Notes: generated from the letters alone by a model not told the origin. A stretch of DNA of 64,000 nt from Onchidella celtica (GCA_963931925.1 OZ007572.1:24544034-24608033); one strand, 5' to 3'; counted from the stretch's first letter, positions 22,490 through 33,949 are shown. Translations and numbers: made by a program.

Positions 22490-24660
22490 ATGAAAAAAAA
22501 AGAAATGGGGGTGTGGGGGGGGGGGGGGAGGAGGTGCTTGATAAAGCCAAATATCTGTTAACATTTTGTAGTTTATCTACTCTCAACGGTCAACTAAGAT
22601 GCTTGTAAGATTTAAAAAAAAAAAAAAGTGTGTGTATATGTGTGTGTATGTGTGTGTGGGGGGGGGGGGGAGGAGGTGCTTGATAAAGCCAAATATCTGT
22701 TAACATTTTGTAGTTTATCTACTCTCAACGGTCAACTAAGATGCTTGTAAGATTTAAAAAAAAAAAAAAGTGTGTGTGTATGTGTGTGTGTGGGGGGGGG
22801 GGGGAGGAGGTGCTTGATAAAGCCAAATATCTGTTAACATTTTGTAGTTTATCTACTCTCAACGGTCAACTAAGATGCTTGTAAGATTTAAAAAAAAAAA
22901 AAGTGTGTGTGTGTGTGTGTGTGGGGGGTGGGGGGGGGGAGGTGCTTGATAAAGCCAAATATCTGTTAACATTTTGTAGTTTATCTACTCTCAACGGTCA
23001 ACTAAGATGCTTGTAAGATTTAAAAAAAAAAAAAAGTGTGTGTGTATGTGTGTGGGGGGGGGGGTGGGGGAGGAGGAGGTGCTTGATAAAGCCAAATATC
23101 TGTTAACATTTTGTAGTTTATCTACTCTCAACGGTCAACTAAGATGCTTGTAAGATTAAAAAAAAAAAAAAAGTGTGTGTGTATGTGTGTGTGTGGGGGG
23201 GGGGGGGGGAGGTGCTTGATAAAGCCAAATATCTGTTAACATTTTGTAGTTTATCTACTCTCAACGGTCAACTAAGATGCTTGTAAGATTAAAAAAAAAA
23301 AAAAAGTGTGTGTGTATGTGTGTGTGTGGGGAGGGGGGGGGGGGGGGAGGTGCTTGATAAAGCCAAATATGTTAACATTTTGTAGTTTATCTACTCTCAA
23401 CGGTCAACTAAGATGCTTGTAAGATTTTTAAAAAAAAAAAAGTGTGTGTATATGTGTGTGTGTGGGGGGTGGGGGGGGGGGGGGAGGAGGTGCTTGATAA
23501 AGTCAAATATCTGTTAACATTTTGTAGTTTATCTTCTCTCAACGGTCAACTAAGATGCTTGTAAGATTTTTAAAAAAAAAAAGTGTGTGTGTATGTGTGT
23601 GTGGGGGGGGGGGGGAGGAGGTGCTTGATAAAGTCAAATATCTGTTAACATTTTGTAGTTTATCTACTCTCAACGGTCAACTAAGATGCTTGTAAGATTT
23701 TAAAAAAAAAAAAGTGTGTGTGTATGTGTGTGTGTGGGGGGGGGGGGGGTGGGGGTGCTTGATAAAGTCAAATATCTGTTAACATTTTTGTAGTTTATCT
23801 ACTCTCAACGGTCAATTAAGATGCTTGTAAGATTTAAAAAAAAAAAAAGTGTGTGTGTATGTGTGTGTGGGGGGGGGGGGGGAGGTGCTTGATAAAGTCA
23901 AATATCTGTTAACATTTTGTAGTTTATCTACTCTCAACGGTCAACTAAGATGCTTGTAAGATTTTAAAAAAAAAAAAAGTGTGTGTGTATGTGTGTGGGG
24001 GGGGGGGGGGAGGAGGTGCTTGATAAAGTCAAATATCTGTTAACATTTTGTAGTTTATCTACTCTCAACGGTCAACTAAGATGCTTGTAAGATTTAAAAA
24101 AAAAAAAAAGTGTGTGTGTATGTGTGTGTGTGGGGGGGGGGGGGTGGGGGTGCTTGATAAAGTCAAATATCTGTTAACATTTTGTAGTTTATCTACTCTC
24201 AACGGTCAACTAAGATGCTTGTAAAATTAAAAAAAAAAAAAAAAAGTGTGTGTATGTGTGTGGGGGGGGGGGGGGGGGAGGTGCTTGATAAAGCCAAATA
24301 TCTGTTAACATTTTGTAGTTTATCTACTCTCAACGGTCAACTAAGATGCTTGTAAGATTTAAAAAAAAAAAAAAAAGTGTGTGTGTATGTGTGTGCGGGG
24401 GGGGGGGGGAAAGGGAAGTGTTTCTGAGTCAAATACCTGTTAACATTTTGTAGTTTATCTACTCTCAAGGTTTTATTTATACAGGACAGTCAACTAAGAG
24501 GCTTGTAAGAGAAAAAGACTTGTCTCTGAACAAAACACAAACTAAAAAAAAAGAACCGGGGGGGGGGGGGGCGACGTGTTTCAGAGAGTCAAATATTTGT
24601 TAACATTTGCAGTTAATCTACTCTCAAGGTTTTATGCATACACGACAGACAACTAAGATG
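22490..24660 (+). repeat. Tandem array of about 135-bp units (14 close copies plus 2 divergent)
   Basis: Each unit consists of a G-tract, AGGAGGTGCTTGATAAAG, a unique block (CAAATATCTGTTAACATT, TTGTAGTTTATCTACTC, CAACGGTCAACTAAGATGC), an A-tract of 11-17, then a GTGTGTATGTG tract. GCTTGATAAAG occurs 14 times between 22536 and 24290. Two divergent units follow (about 24418 and 24575), in which GCTTGATAAAG is replaced by GTGTTTCTGAGTC-like sequence. Sequence before the first unit (GTCCCTGGACAAAACA) matches sequence between the two divergent units (GTCTCTGAACAAAACA). Confidence 0.95.
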
Positions 24661-24774
24661 TAGCTAACACCGCGAAAAGTGTCATTTCTGTAATCCATCT
24701 CACGTCTTTCTTTTTTCTTTTTTTTAAAAATGTTATTGTTGTTGTTGAGGGGATGGGGTGGGGAAGTTGCATCA

Positions 24775-24925
24775 GTTCTGTGCACAGTGAGATGAGACAG
24801 ACGAGGGCTCGGGCTGGGTCAGACAGCCTACAGCCCCCCCCCCCCCCCCCAAAGCGGTATTCAAACCCGCGATCTCTAGTGATCGGTTCAAAGACATTAA
24901 CCAATGGGCCATCGCGGGGCAGCTC
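24775..24925 (-). mobile_element. tRNA-derived SINE
   Basis: Read on the minus strand from 24925, it shows a tRNA-like head with GATGGCCCATTGGTTAATG as A-box region and GCGGGTTTGAATACC as B box, then a body that runs into C/G-rich and AAC-repeat sequence. It is best read as a SINE head, not a functional tRNA gene, because the acceptor stem does not close. Confidence 0.6.
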
Positions 24926-24970
24926 CTATTAAATGTTGAGATACCTGGTTACAGTGCTGCTGTGGGTAGT

Positions 24971-25096
24971 TGGTGGGCTCTTCTAGTAGGGTCTACTTCT
25001 GTCCCATAAGTCTGATATATTCTGCCTATCGTCTTGCTTCTTCTTGGCACACTATGGCAGTTATCGTGTCGACATGGTAAACTCAAACTCAAAGTC
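24971..25096 (-). mobile_element. Short retroposon-like repeat, copy 4 (inverted)
   Basis: On the minus strand it reads GAGTTTGAGTTTACCATGTC, GACACGATAACTGCCATAG, AGAAGCAAGACGATAGGCAG, ACCCTACTAGAAGAGCCC. It lies about 45 bp upstream, on the same strand, of the SINE at 24775-24925. The other copies have no such neighbour, so the pairing is probably chance. Confidence 0.65.
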
Positions 25097-25451
25097 AAAC
25101 TAAGGGCTAGGGTAACTTCAAATCCGAATAATACAATCGACGATAACTAGCAGTCTGAAGCTTTCTGCGGCGTTGATCTGCATGCAAAGTCACTGCCGAT
25201 ATGGCAACTTTTATTTCCATAGCATTCTTCATCAGATTTTGAATCATTTCGATTGACAATTGGTCCAGAATGGCAAAGCTGCATTTTCCCAATTTTTCCC
25301 ATTTTTATCGAAAAAACTAGCTTCGACCGCTTGAAAAACGCGAAAAGACGACGGAACTCGATTGTAGAACTTCATAATAGCCCGAGCTAGCAACGGAAGT
25401 TACTTGCAGTGTATGGGTAACTTTACAGCCTGATTTAGAAGTGCACTGCAA

Positions 25452-25690
25452 CATTCGCCGACCAGCGAAATAGGTGTCAGGATGCCCTGCTGGAAATTCG
25501 CCGACCAGCGGAATAGGTGTCAGGATGCACTACTAGAAATTCGCCGACCAGCGAAATAGGTGTCAGGATGCACTACTGGAAATTCGCCGATCAGCGAAAT
25601 AGGTGTCAGGATGCAATACTGGAAATTCGCCGATCAGCGAAATATGTGTCAGGCTGCAGGATGCCCTACTGGAAATTCGCCGATCGAATT
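25452..25690 (+). repeat. 43-bp tandem repeat, 5.5 units
   Basis: The unit is ATTCGCCGACCAGCGAAATA then GGTGTCAGGATGCACTACTGGAA. Units start at about 25452, 25495, 25538, 25581, 25624 and 25674 (partial). The fifth unit has a short extra GCAGGATG-type insertion. A 72-residue forward frame across the array is a translation of the repeat. Confidence 0.9.
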
Positions 25691-25852
25691 AGGCAGGTTA
25701 AGTATTACTCAAACTATGCAAATACATTAATATGAAATAAAATAGGCTCGATTTTGAATCGGAAGGCTTTTTCCGCGAGTTAAAAGAAGGAGACGAGAAA
25801 TCATACATAAAAGATCAGACGCTCCTCGAGTACTGAGTGAGTCCTGTGCAGA

Positions 25853-26300
25853 ATGGATGTCCCAGTCTCCAGTACAAATCCACTAAAGCTCGCGCCAAGT
25901 GTAAAGAGGAATGACTATCACCTTCCTGGGGCAAAAATCCCCGACAGCCGCTTCATGGAGAGGCTAGCAGGGTCAAAGCCGAGACGCCAATCAATGAAAA
26001 CAAGATTAATGTCATTAGCCCGGTGTCCCCTGTTATCAGGGCTTCGGAACGCCCTGCTAATTTGGCCAGGGCTGGTGCCGTTGTCCTGGAAAATGTACTG
26101 CTACATGGGGAACATGACCGTGCAGTACCAGTGGGCACTTTTACTAAGGACACCAGCGTACCAAAATACAGAGAAATATCCAAGCCAAAGGATAATAAGA
26201 ACGTGGACTGAAAAAGTTGATTGGAATGTACAAAATCTGATGAACGACTTACCAAGAACTGTCAAACAAACGAAAACAAAAATTATCAGGAATTAAAATA
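25853..26300. other. Open segment on both strands, unidentified
   Basis: A forward frame of 147 residues and a reverse frame of 100 residues overlap. A second forward frame (about 25940-26214) is also open and reads as ordinary protein-like sequence (ISPVSPVIRASERPANLARA). GC content is higher than in the flanks, which may alone explain the open frames. It could be a decayed transposon coding piece. I recognise no domain, and the true frame is undecided. Confidence 0.25.
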
Positions 26301-26329
26301 TCAAAGTGTAAAAGAACACAATCATGAAA

Positions 26330-26600
26330 GGAAGAAATAAATAGAGAGAGAAAGAGGGAGAGACGGAGAGACAAAGAGGCAAGAGGGAGGTACTAGGTAC
26401 ATGTGATTGAAAATATTGAACTGTAAAAGAACAAAATAAAAAAATAAACCAGAGAGAGAGAGAGAGACAGACATACAGACAGACAGAGACAGGGCGAGAG
26501 AGAGAGAGAGACAGACAGAAAGAGAGAGAGAGAGAAAGACAGAGAGACAGAGACATAAACAAACAGACTCTCACCACACAGACAGACAGAGAGATCAATG
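26330..26600 (+). repeat. (GA)n/(GACA)n microsatellite
   Basis: AGAGAGAG and ACAGACAG units alternate. The reverse frames rich in Ser, Leu and Cys are translations of it. The stretch that follows, to 27489, holds a C-run (about 26697-26718), AT-rich sequence and a pyrimidine-rich tract at 27290-27460, with no gene. Confidence 0.9.
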
Positions 26601-27497
26601 TTCACTAGTAGCAGGTATACTGACACTGCAGGCAAATTAAAAATAATATGAAACACTGCTCTTCCAGAGAATACAAGAGATTTTCAGAGGAAAAGACCCC
26701 CCCCCTCCCCCCCCCCCCAACAAGTGCCCCTTTTCTTCCCCTCACCTGCGCCGAGAAAATAATAATATATATTATTTTGTCCTTTAAATTTAACAGCCAG
26801 CAAAATTAATGGATTTTTTTTTTTTTTTTCTTTTCCAGAAACGACGAAAACTTGTTTTTTTCTTCTGTTAATTACACTTTCAGGCTGCCGCCATAACTTT
26901 GGTATTTAAATGTCATATCTACATTTTTGTGTTGTTTATGAAAGCTTTCTTGGCAGCTTTCAAATAAACAAAACAGTTGTAATAACAGAAGAAATTAATG
27001 TCATGTTCTCAATTCAATCATTCACTCAGATGAGACGCCCCGAACGGTCCATTAGAAAAACACTCTGTTCAAATAATACAATCATGTAAATCAGACAGAG
27101 AATTAATGGTTTTTTTAAAAAATATTTGTTTTTATTTTTCGGTTAAATTTTCAAACACTTGTGATGATTTGTGAGTGTTTTATCAAGCATATCACCGACT
27201 TTCATCATGAGCACTCGAGAAACTATCTGGAATTGAGTCAGTTAGGTGTGAGGTCTTTGTTTTAGGGGGTTGACTGCTCTTAGCAGTTGCACCTTGCTTT
27301 TCTCGTTTTAATTTGCCTTTTCTTTTCTCGTGTTTCTTCTGTTTTTGTTTGTTTCTTGCCGTCATCTGCCAAGTTTTCCGCTTCTCTTTTTTTTTTCTCT
27401 TCCTGCACTTTTTTCTTCCTCTTCTTGTTTCCTTCTTCTTCCTCCTCTTCTGTTCCTTCACAAGGGATGTTTGGTCTAGCGCCTACAGAGTGAGGAC

Positions 27498-27850
27498 CAC
27501 AGACTAATAAAATACCCAGACTGGATGATCCCATTGTGTGACGTCACAAAACAGCGAAAGGTCATGAACCATCCGCCATATTAGGTTTACGGTGGCGACC
27601 GACGCTTCAGCATAGCTACAATTTTGAATGATACCATTTTGAACGCGGAAGTTTAGTTCCGCACTAAGAAATTAATACATGTACAACCATTCTTGACAAA
27701 TAAAAAGAAATTTCTACTGCAGATAGAACTAGAATCGGAATTTCCCGAGCCGCGGCCATGTTGGTTATACAGTCGCCGCCCGGGAAATTCCGTAAAAAAC
27801 GACACAGCCCGAAGCTCGTGTTTCCAGTCTGGTTAAGTTATTAGTCTGTG
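27498..27850. mobile_element. MITE (353 bp) with perfect 8-bp target duplication
   Basis: It starts CACAGACTAATAA followed by CCCAGACTGGA, and ends TCCAGTCTGG followed by TTATTAGTCTGTG, a two-block terminal inverted repeat. Perfect direct repeats GTGAGGAC flank it (27490-27497 and 27851-27858). The 8-bp duplication suggests hAT or P-like machinery. The ends are not the usual CAG type, so the superfamily stays open. There is no coding capacity. Confidence 0.85.
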
Positions 27851-27859
27851 GTGAGGACA

Positions 27860-29820
27860 GGAAAAAGTTGCTTTGGGAGAGAAGATATGAGTTGATTTTG
27901 TCCAAACTTCGTTTCCGAATTTCTGAAGTGAGTCAGTTAAAATGAATGTACAATTTTTAACTTAACAAAAAAAAACAACAACAAACAAACAACAACAAGG
28001 ATGTAACAATGCGGTGTGTATGCTGTATCGATCCCTTAGGGTCTCATCAACTAACAGAAAATCTGATCCATGGTCGCGGTTTTCATTTGTATAATTGGGA
28101 GACAAGTAGGATTCAAGCATGAGGCAATGGTGCTAGAGTGTGAACAACTAAGCACCTAAAACTTCATGAATTCCGGACTAAAAATTATGAAACTTTGTCA
28201 ATTTTTGACCATGAGTTAAGTGGACACATCCATTTATGGACAAAATGTAGTCTTTTAATATTCGTCTTTTCATGTTCTTTGATTTAAAAAAAAATTTTTT
28301 TTTGAGCCGCAAAAAAATAAAAATAAAGACACAATTATCTTCATCGAGAGGAATGGAAAAGTATAACTGGAAATTTTCTTGTAAGTGCGTGACCACCGTT
28401 CTGTGAAAGGCACTTTCACCGGTAATTGTAACAGTAGATTACTCGACAACCCTGTGACTGGTTGGGTCACCCTTCGGTAGGCTAAGCTTTCTAGCCTGGA
28501 CTCAAGCTCAAACATTCATTCCTAGAGCAAGAAGAACAACGTGTCAGTGTTCTGTGACTATAAATCCAAGAGAAAAGTATTTGAGTTTGGCACTCATCTT
28601 TTGCCAGTGGTTTGAGTCGCAAGTATGTCCAAATTTGACAGTTTCTTCCAGGCAGGACCACTGATGAGAGGTGATGACCGAAGAATAGCAACCACAATTT
28701 ATCGATTGGCTCCCTTTGAATGTCTGCAGCAAAATGGGAGTGATTGTATGGGAGGGGGGGGGGGGGAAGGGAGAAACGGAAAGAAGGATGGCGGCGGCCC
28801 GATTGCACCAACTGCTCAGAAGGCACCACTTCAGAATGAAAAGGACATGCACAAAAAGCTTAGTTAGTAGAGTACATGTATAGGTACAGTGAAGGCTGTG
28901 TGTTCTGAGGGTGCTAACAGATTAGCATAAGAGAATTTTAGTACTACATGTATATCTGATGGACATACTCTAAATCTCAACATTTGGAGAAGGAGAAATC
29001 CCTCCAACCCAATACATGCGTTGTTGTTGTTGTTGTTGCTGTTGTTTTTAACGCAAAGAAAATAACAAAAATAAATGTCAACATATGCAAAACACTGCAT
29101 AATAGATTATATACAACTATTGAACAGCAGGCACCATGGTAAATCGACATTTGAGAGCACTTTTTCCTTTCCCCTAACCTTTGGTATCATGGCTTTCAGC
29201 GCACAGCCTGGCTAATGTTCTGAGTCGCAAACAGCTCAGACTAATTTAATTTTGAGCCCGTTCAGCTCTACACACACTCGGGTTGCCGTTTTGATTGTTA
29301 AGTTGATCAAAATGATTTGATTTTGTTTCACTGGAAGGGGCCCATCCGTAAAGCATGTACGGCTTTGGCAATTTTTACCCCCCCCCCCCAACTTCCTACC
29401 ATGTATGCTTTCCAAACGCTTGGCCTCTCCCCCCCCCCCCCCCTCCTTCCTTGTATGAACGTATGATCATTAGAACGGTTGGATGCCTATGATATAAGGT
29501 ATTATAGGGCCTTGCTATTTGACCGTGTTCATCAGAAACGTGATTTGTATGTAACTCAACAACTTAATTTGCTGAAGAAGAAAAAAAACAAAAAAAGGGA
29601 AATAAACCACAAAACTTTTTGATTCATTCCCGTAATTGAAAAGCGTACATACGTGCCCCCCGATCCACCCCCATTCACTACCCCTCCCTCCCTGCGTAAA
29701 CTGATGAATCTCTGAATACCAAACGTAAACAGAGTACCCAGATAGACCGTGGTAGGCGCAAAAATGACCGCTGTCGCGCCGCGCCGTAAAACCGAAACTC
29801 TAACTCAAACACTCCGTTGG
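27860..29820. other. Intergenic stretch with no recognised gene
   Basis: CAA-rich tract near 27970-28000, a G-run near 28756, GTT repeats near 29022, C-runs near 29381 and 29432. Short overlapping frames on both strands at 28490-28870 carry no known domain. Confidence 0.45.
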
Positions 29821-29834
29821 TATGTGCTCGGATT

Positions 29835-30062
29835 TTTGTTGGGGCGGCAGGGTGAGGCTTAAAGAAATACAACATTGTTTCAAAATCGCAGCGCTGTCTG
29901 TAGATGTGATCGAGTATACCATCAATGGGATAATCCTGATATGTGCATTACCAATTTTTGTTGGGGCGACAGGGTGGGGCTTAAAGAAATACAAGTGTTT
30001 CAAAATCGCAGCGTTGTCTGTAGATGTGATCGAGTATACCATCAATAGGATAATCGTGATGA
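29835..30062 (+). repeat. Tandem duplication, about 118-bp unit
   Basis: TTTTTGTTGGGGCGRCAGGG, GGCTTAAAGAAATACAA, TTTCAAAATCGCAGCG, TGTCTGTAGATGTGATCGAG and ATACCATCAATRGGATAATC occur in order twice, starting at about 29834 and 29952. Identity is high, so the duplication is recent. Confidence 0.9.
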
Positions 30063-30286
30063 CTTGAAAAGAGTCCCAAATGTGGTGGAGCGCACAGATT
30101 TGGTGGAAAGACCCCAAAGTATCAGACGAGAATTAGCAATGAACAATGAGTAGTGATTTCCCATGAGGCGTTGATTCCACTGGCGAGAGCTCAAAGTTTT
30201 AATACTGATGGAATAATCCCAAAACTAAATGTCCCATTATTTAAACCTCATCTCCAGCTTGGAATTGTCAAAACGACATCCAGACA

Positions 30287-30445
30287 AGTGGTTCTCAACG
30301 TGGGCGATATCTCCCTCCGGTAAGCATTTTTGATTTTTAGACGGGTGAAAACGAAAAAAAAAAAAAATGGCGACAAGTGGCGAAAACGACCAGGTAGGGC
30401 GATTTTGGGGAGGGGGGGGGGCCCAAAACATAAGATCCCACTGAA
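30287..30445 (+). mobile_element. hAT-like MITE, truncated copy of the CAGTGGTTCTCAACG family
   Basis: It starts AAGTGGTTCTCAACGTGGGC and retains GCGATATC, an A-tract, GGGCGATTTTGGGG and a G-run. The right part of the 515-bp family form is missing. Confidence 0.6.
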
Positions 30446-31646
30446 GGGATTTCAAATAGAAAGGAAGGAATTTTAGCCATAGGAGGAAATTACGTCTGAC
30501 GAGGAACTCCAAACTGGGAGTTTGAGTTCGAGTTCGAGTTTGGGTTTCGGCTAAATTGCGCTTTTCACGGGTTTTGTCGTGATCTTATTTTGGACTAGCT
30601 TTCAGCCCTCAGATTCCTATAAATCAGATCGAATAAAACAACTGAAGTTCAAAATCTAATGGGGAAAGGCCTGGACCCTGAAGTATGTCTATGTGATCCC
30701 GGTAAATATGATGAAAGTCTGTTAAATCAACTTGCAGACTTTGGCCTCCTTCAGAAACAACAAGATAAGCCGGGGATCCACGTCAGAAATTAATTCCCAA
30801 ACTGTCAAAAAATGAACAAGTTTCAATGTGAACAAGTATCGGCATATATACAATGTACATGTAAACAGAGACGTATTACGATCCACTGAAGATGGGATTT
30901 CTTTTTTTTTTTTTTTCTTTTGACATGATTGCAATTAACAAATAAATTTAGTTTTATAAATTGTTTCAGTAATTAGTTGCCACTGTAAAAGTATAAAGGT
31001 GAAAAAAAAAAAAAAAAAACTAGGTGATATTTCAAAATGGGGGAAGGAGTTGACAAAACCTGTGATCGGAAAAAGGACGAACGTGGCCTGGAACTCTGAG
31101 AACCGGTGGTCTGGAATTTTTAAATTTTTTTTTTCCAGGAAAATTGTTAATGTTTTTGTTTTTTACCTCTTTGGGCGATGATTAAATTCTCCTCAAACAG
31201 AACACCAGCGGCCCACTACTGTGTAACGACAAGCCAGATACAGAAAGAGAAAAACAAGTTAAAAACACGATCGAATCATTTTGATCACATTTATTTATAG
31301 AAGTACAAATTGGAACCGAAACCAGAAAAAAAAAGAAAGAAATCCAAACTGGCAATTTTTTTTTTTTTGAAGTGTTAAGCAAACAAAGGCGGACACACGA
31401 ATTTCTGAGAGGTGAAGCTAATGGCAACTGCGGCGAAATAGCGGTGAAATAAGGAAGGAGTGCCTCTCATGTGTGTGCGTGAAACAATTCTGTATTGGCA
31501 CTAAGCTCCCTCTTCAGACAGATACTGCCAGGCAGATCGGCACGCGGAGTCTAATTAGTGCACCGGGCGGCAGGGGGAATGGAGAACTGATCTAAACATG
31601 ACTAGAAAGTGTGGTAGTCACAACACCAATAGTGCTATTCGGCAAC

Positions 31647-31796
31647 GTCAAAATATCGCAAAAAAAAGTTTTTTTAGTAGCAAAACCTCGTGTAAAAAAT
31701 AATACCGAAACGAAGGAAAAGGGAAGAAAAATCAAAGTATTATTTCTTACCCGAGGCTTTTCTAGGTACAACTTTTTCTTTTTCCCATATTTTGAG
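31647..31796. mobile_element. Foldback MITE, copy 1 of the GTCAAAATATGGCA family
   Basis: The left arm carries GTCAAAATATCGCAAAA and AAAACCTCGTGTAAAAAATA. The right arm carries the reverse complement (TATTTCTTACCCGAGGCTTT and CCATATTTTGAG). A hairpin of most of the element is possible. Related copies are at 36235, 41382 (partial), 49118 and 52449. Confidence 0.65.
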
Positions 31797-31813
31797 TTTG
31801 CTTCAAGCACCGC

Positions 31814-31915
31814 TTGTATTCTCCGCTAACCGTGGTATTTATAATATTTCGTCTATATTACTCAGTAACAACGATAATGATGATGATGATGATGATGATG
31901 ATGATCATGATGTGA
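31814..31915. repeat. Shared 26-bp block and (GAT)n microsatellite
   Basis: The block containing CTCCGCTAACCGTGGTATT (31814-31839) is exactly repeated at 33692-33717. A GAT trinucleotide run follows at 31877-31905. Confidence 0.75.
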
Positions 31916-32061
31916 TGGTGATACATGTAATAACAAAACAGGTACTACAAGAAAACGCTTGAAAACAACCCCGTCTAATTGATGGAATGCAAGCACAGCA
32001 GCTAATTCTGACTGTTGTCCCATGTCAGGTATGTACTTTGCATTTGTGAATTGAATGTGAG

Positions 32062-32760
32062 CAGTGGCGGATCTACTAACTATCAAACAAATGAAGCTCA
32101 AGCTCCAGGGCCGCTAATGCCGGAGGTTTGAGGTCTTTATCTTAGGAGGTTCGCTGCCCTTGGCATTTACACCTCAATTTACTTGTTTTATTATTTCGTG
32201 TTCTGGCGGGGGGGGGGGGGGGGATGATATGGATAAATTTTTAATCTATTAATTTCAATTTTGCCCGGGCAGCGGCCTTTCGGCCTGCTCTTTACGATTT
32301 CCAACTGCCAAGGTATCTTTAACGTGCGCAACGTGCACACGGGCCCTCCGAATTTTTTCGTCCTTATCCGAGAAGACTAGGTACTCGATCCTACCCCCCA
32401 ATAGGACCAGGGACTTGAAAATATGAGAAAAATCCAATTTCCAAGAACTACTCGATCCTACCCCCCAATAGGACCAGGGACTTGAAAATATGAGAAAAAT
32501 CCACTTTCCAACATGCCTGCACTGCCCGGGTTTAGAACCCGGGACCCTTGGCATGAGAGGCGAGCACCTTGCCTCTAGACCACCTTGTCCCCGGAGGGGG
32601 CCTGAAGAAATGTTTTATAGCGAGTGAATAGCCTCGGAGACTTCTCACAGGGCGGCAAGACCCTTCGGACCTTGTTGGGTGTTGCCGAATTGCTACTGGT
32701 TGCAAAGGGACCCCATAACAGTTCAAGTTTCAGGCCCCTAAAAATGTAGGTCCGCCACTG
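32062..32760. mobile_element. hAT-like non-autonomous element (699 bp) hosting a SINE
   Basis: It starts CAGTGGCGGATCTACTAA and ends ATGTAGGTCCGCCACTG, a hAT-type terminal inverted repeat. The 8-bp flanks AATGTGAG (32054-32061) and AATATGAG (32761-32768) differ at one site, so the target duplication is still visible. A SINE occupies 32262-32590 inside it. No transposase frame is present. Confidence 0.85.
32262..32590 (-). mobile_element. tRNA-derived SINE with internal duplication, nested in hAT element
   Basis: Read from 32590 on the minus strand: A-box-like GGTGGTCTAGAGGCAAGG, B-box-like GGGTTCTAAACCC, then a body including ATTTTCAAGTCCCTGGTCC. A segment of about 75 bp (GATTTTTCTCATATTTTC to GGGTAGGATCGAG) is present twice in tandem. 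The body ends near GTGCACGTTGCGCACGTTAA, shared with the plus-strand copy at 40027. Reverse frames of 99 and 64 residues are shadows. Confidence 0.8.
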
Positions 32761-33143
32761 AATATGAGCATGGAGAATTACTGTAAAGACCTTGGAACTT
32801 GCATTTGACGGGGTGAAGAGCTATATCATAATATACATGTACAATGATAATATACATGTACAATGTATTAATGTTGTTCATTAATATTTTTTTTAATAAA
32901 CTACATGCTTGGATCAGCATTAATATAATTATCTGGCTAAGAAATATAACGAAATGACCAATTATAACAATACGGAGTTTCATTTTTTATCGTACAGCCC
33001 CGTAATAATAATGACAACCACTAGCAGCAACATCTCTCTGATAATCAGTGTTCTAGGATTGCCATGTATTTTCTTCACTAAAGTTCAAACCAATTCATGC
33101 TTCTCTTTCATTGCTTTATATAGCACTGCCTTTTCTTCTAAAT

Positions 33144-33658
33144 CAGTGGTTCTGGACGTGGGCGATATTACCCTCCCCCCCCCCCAATGCCATTTTGACA
33201 TGTGGGTGGCGGATGAAAAGGCAGAAAAGGGCAATGGGAGGGGGGGGGGGCGCCGGAAACGATGAAAGGGGGCAATTGGGGTAGGGGGTGGGGGGGGGGA
33301 GAGCTGAAACATCAATGGAAGACGACGACTTGGTGGTAAATTCAGGGCAGCCACTGACCTGCTCAAAAGCACGAGTAGACAGGTTTTACGAAACGAAAAA
33401 GCTGTTTTTGTGATTTTTTCCCCTCTTGCCGCATTCGATAAAGAATGCTTTCTGCTTTACAATGAATAATCAATACAATTATTGTCATTGATAAAGCTTT
33501 GAAAAACTTAACATCATAATTTGTGTGTAGTATGTCTTCTTGTGAAATGTATCTATTGGATTCGAGTAGGGACGGTCGGGCGGGGGGGGGGGGGGGTGGC
33601 ATGGCCGAAAATTTGGAGCCTGAGGCGGCGTTTGCCTGAATTAGCTTGAGGACCACTG
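33144..33658 (+). mobile_element. hAT-like MITE, full copy of the CAGTGGTTCT family (515 bp)
   Basis: It starts CAGTGGTTCTGGACGTGGGC and ends TTGAGGACCACTG. The 8-bp flanks TTCTAAAT and ATCTAAAC share the central TCTAAA, close to the TCTAGA-like target preference known for some hAT families. It contains long G and C runs (33175, 33241, 33293, 33584) and no transposase frame. Confidence 0.8.
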
Positions 33659-33691
33659 ATCTAAACCGACCGAATATTGCGGACCTTTGCT

Positions 33692-33717
33692 TTGTATTCT
33701 CCGCTAACCGTGGTATT
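33692..33717. repeat. Second copy of 26-bp block
   Basis: An exact repeat of 31814-31839 (contains CTCCGCTAACCGTGGTATT), 34 bp right of the hAT copy ending at 33658. Sequences on either side of the two copies differ. Confidence 0.7.
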
Positions 33718-33949
33718 ACATGAACTTCCAAGAAATCACGTCTACGATCAATAACACGCAAAACCAGACTCAGCAGCAAGGACTACTAAGGCCCTTAGAG
33801 TCAAGTCTGTCTTGCGTCTGTTGTGTTTTGACTCTCACTCAGTGCGCGAGGTCTATTTATCCCCTCAACTGACTCAAGACAGTATTGACTCGCCAGAGCC
33901 AGCATAAACAGACTTTGCTTTCAGTCTCGCCAATGCGCGATCGTCACTT

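Noticed and set aside
22490-24660. CRISPR-like array because of regular repeats
   Set aside because: The intervening segments are homopolymers and GT runs rather than unique spacers, units exceed 130 bp, and the genome is eukaryotic.
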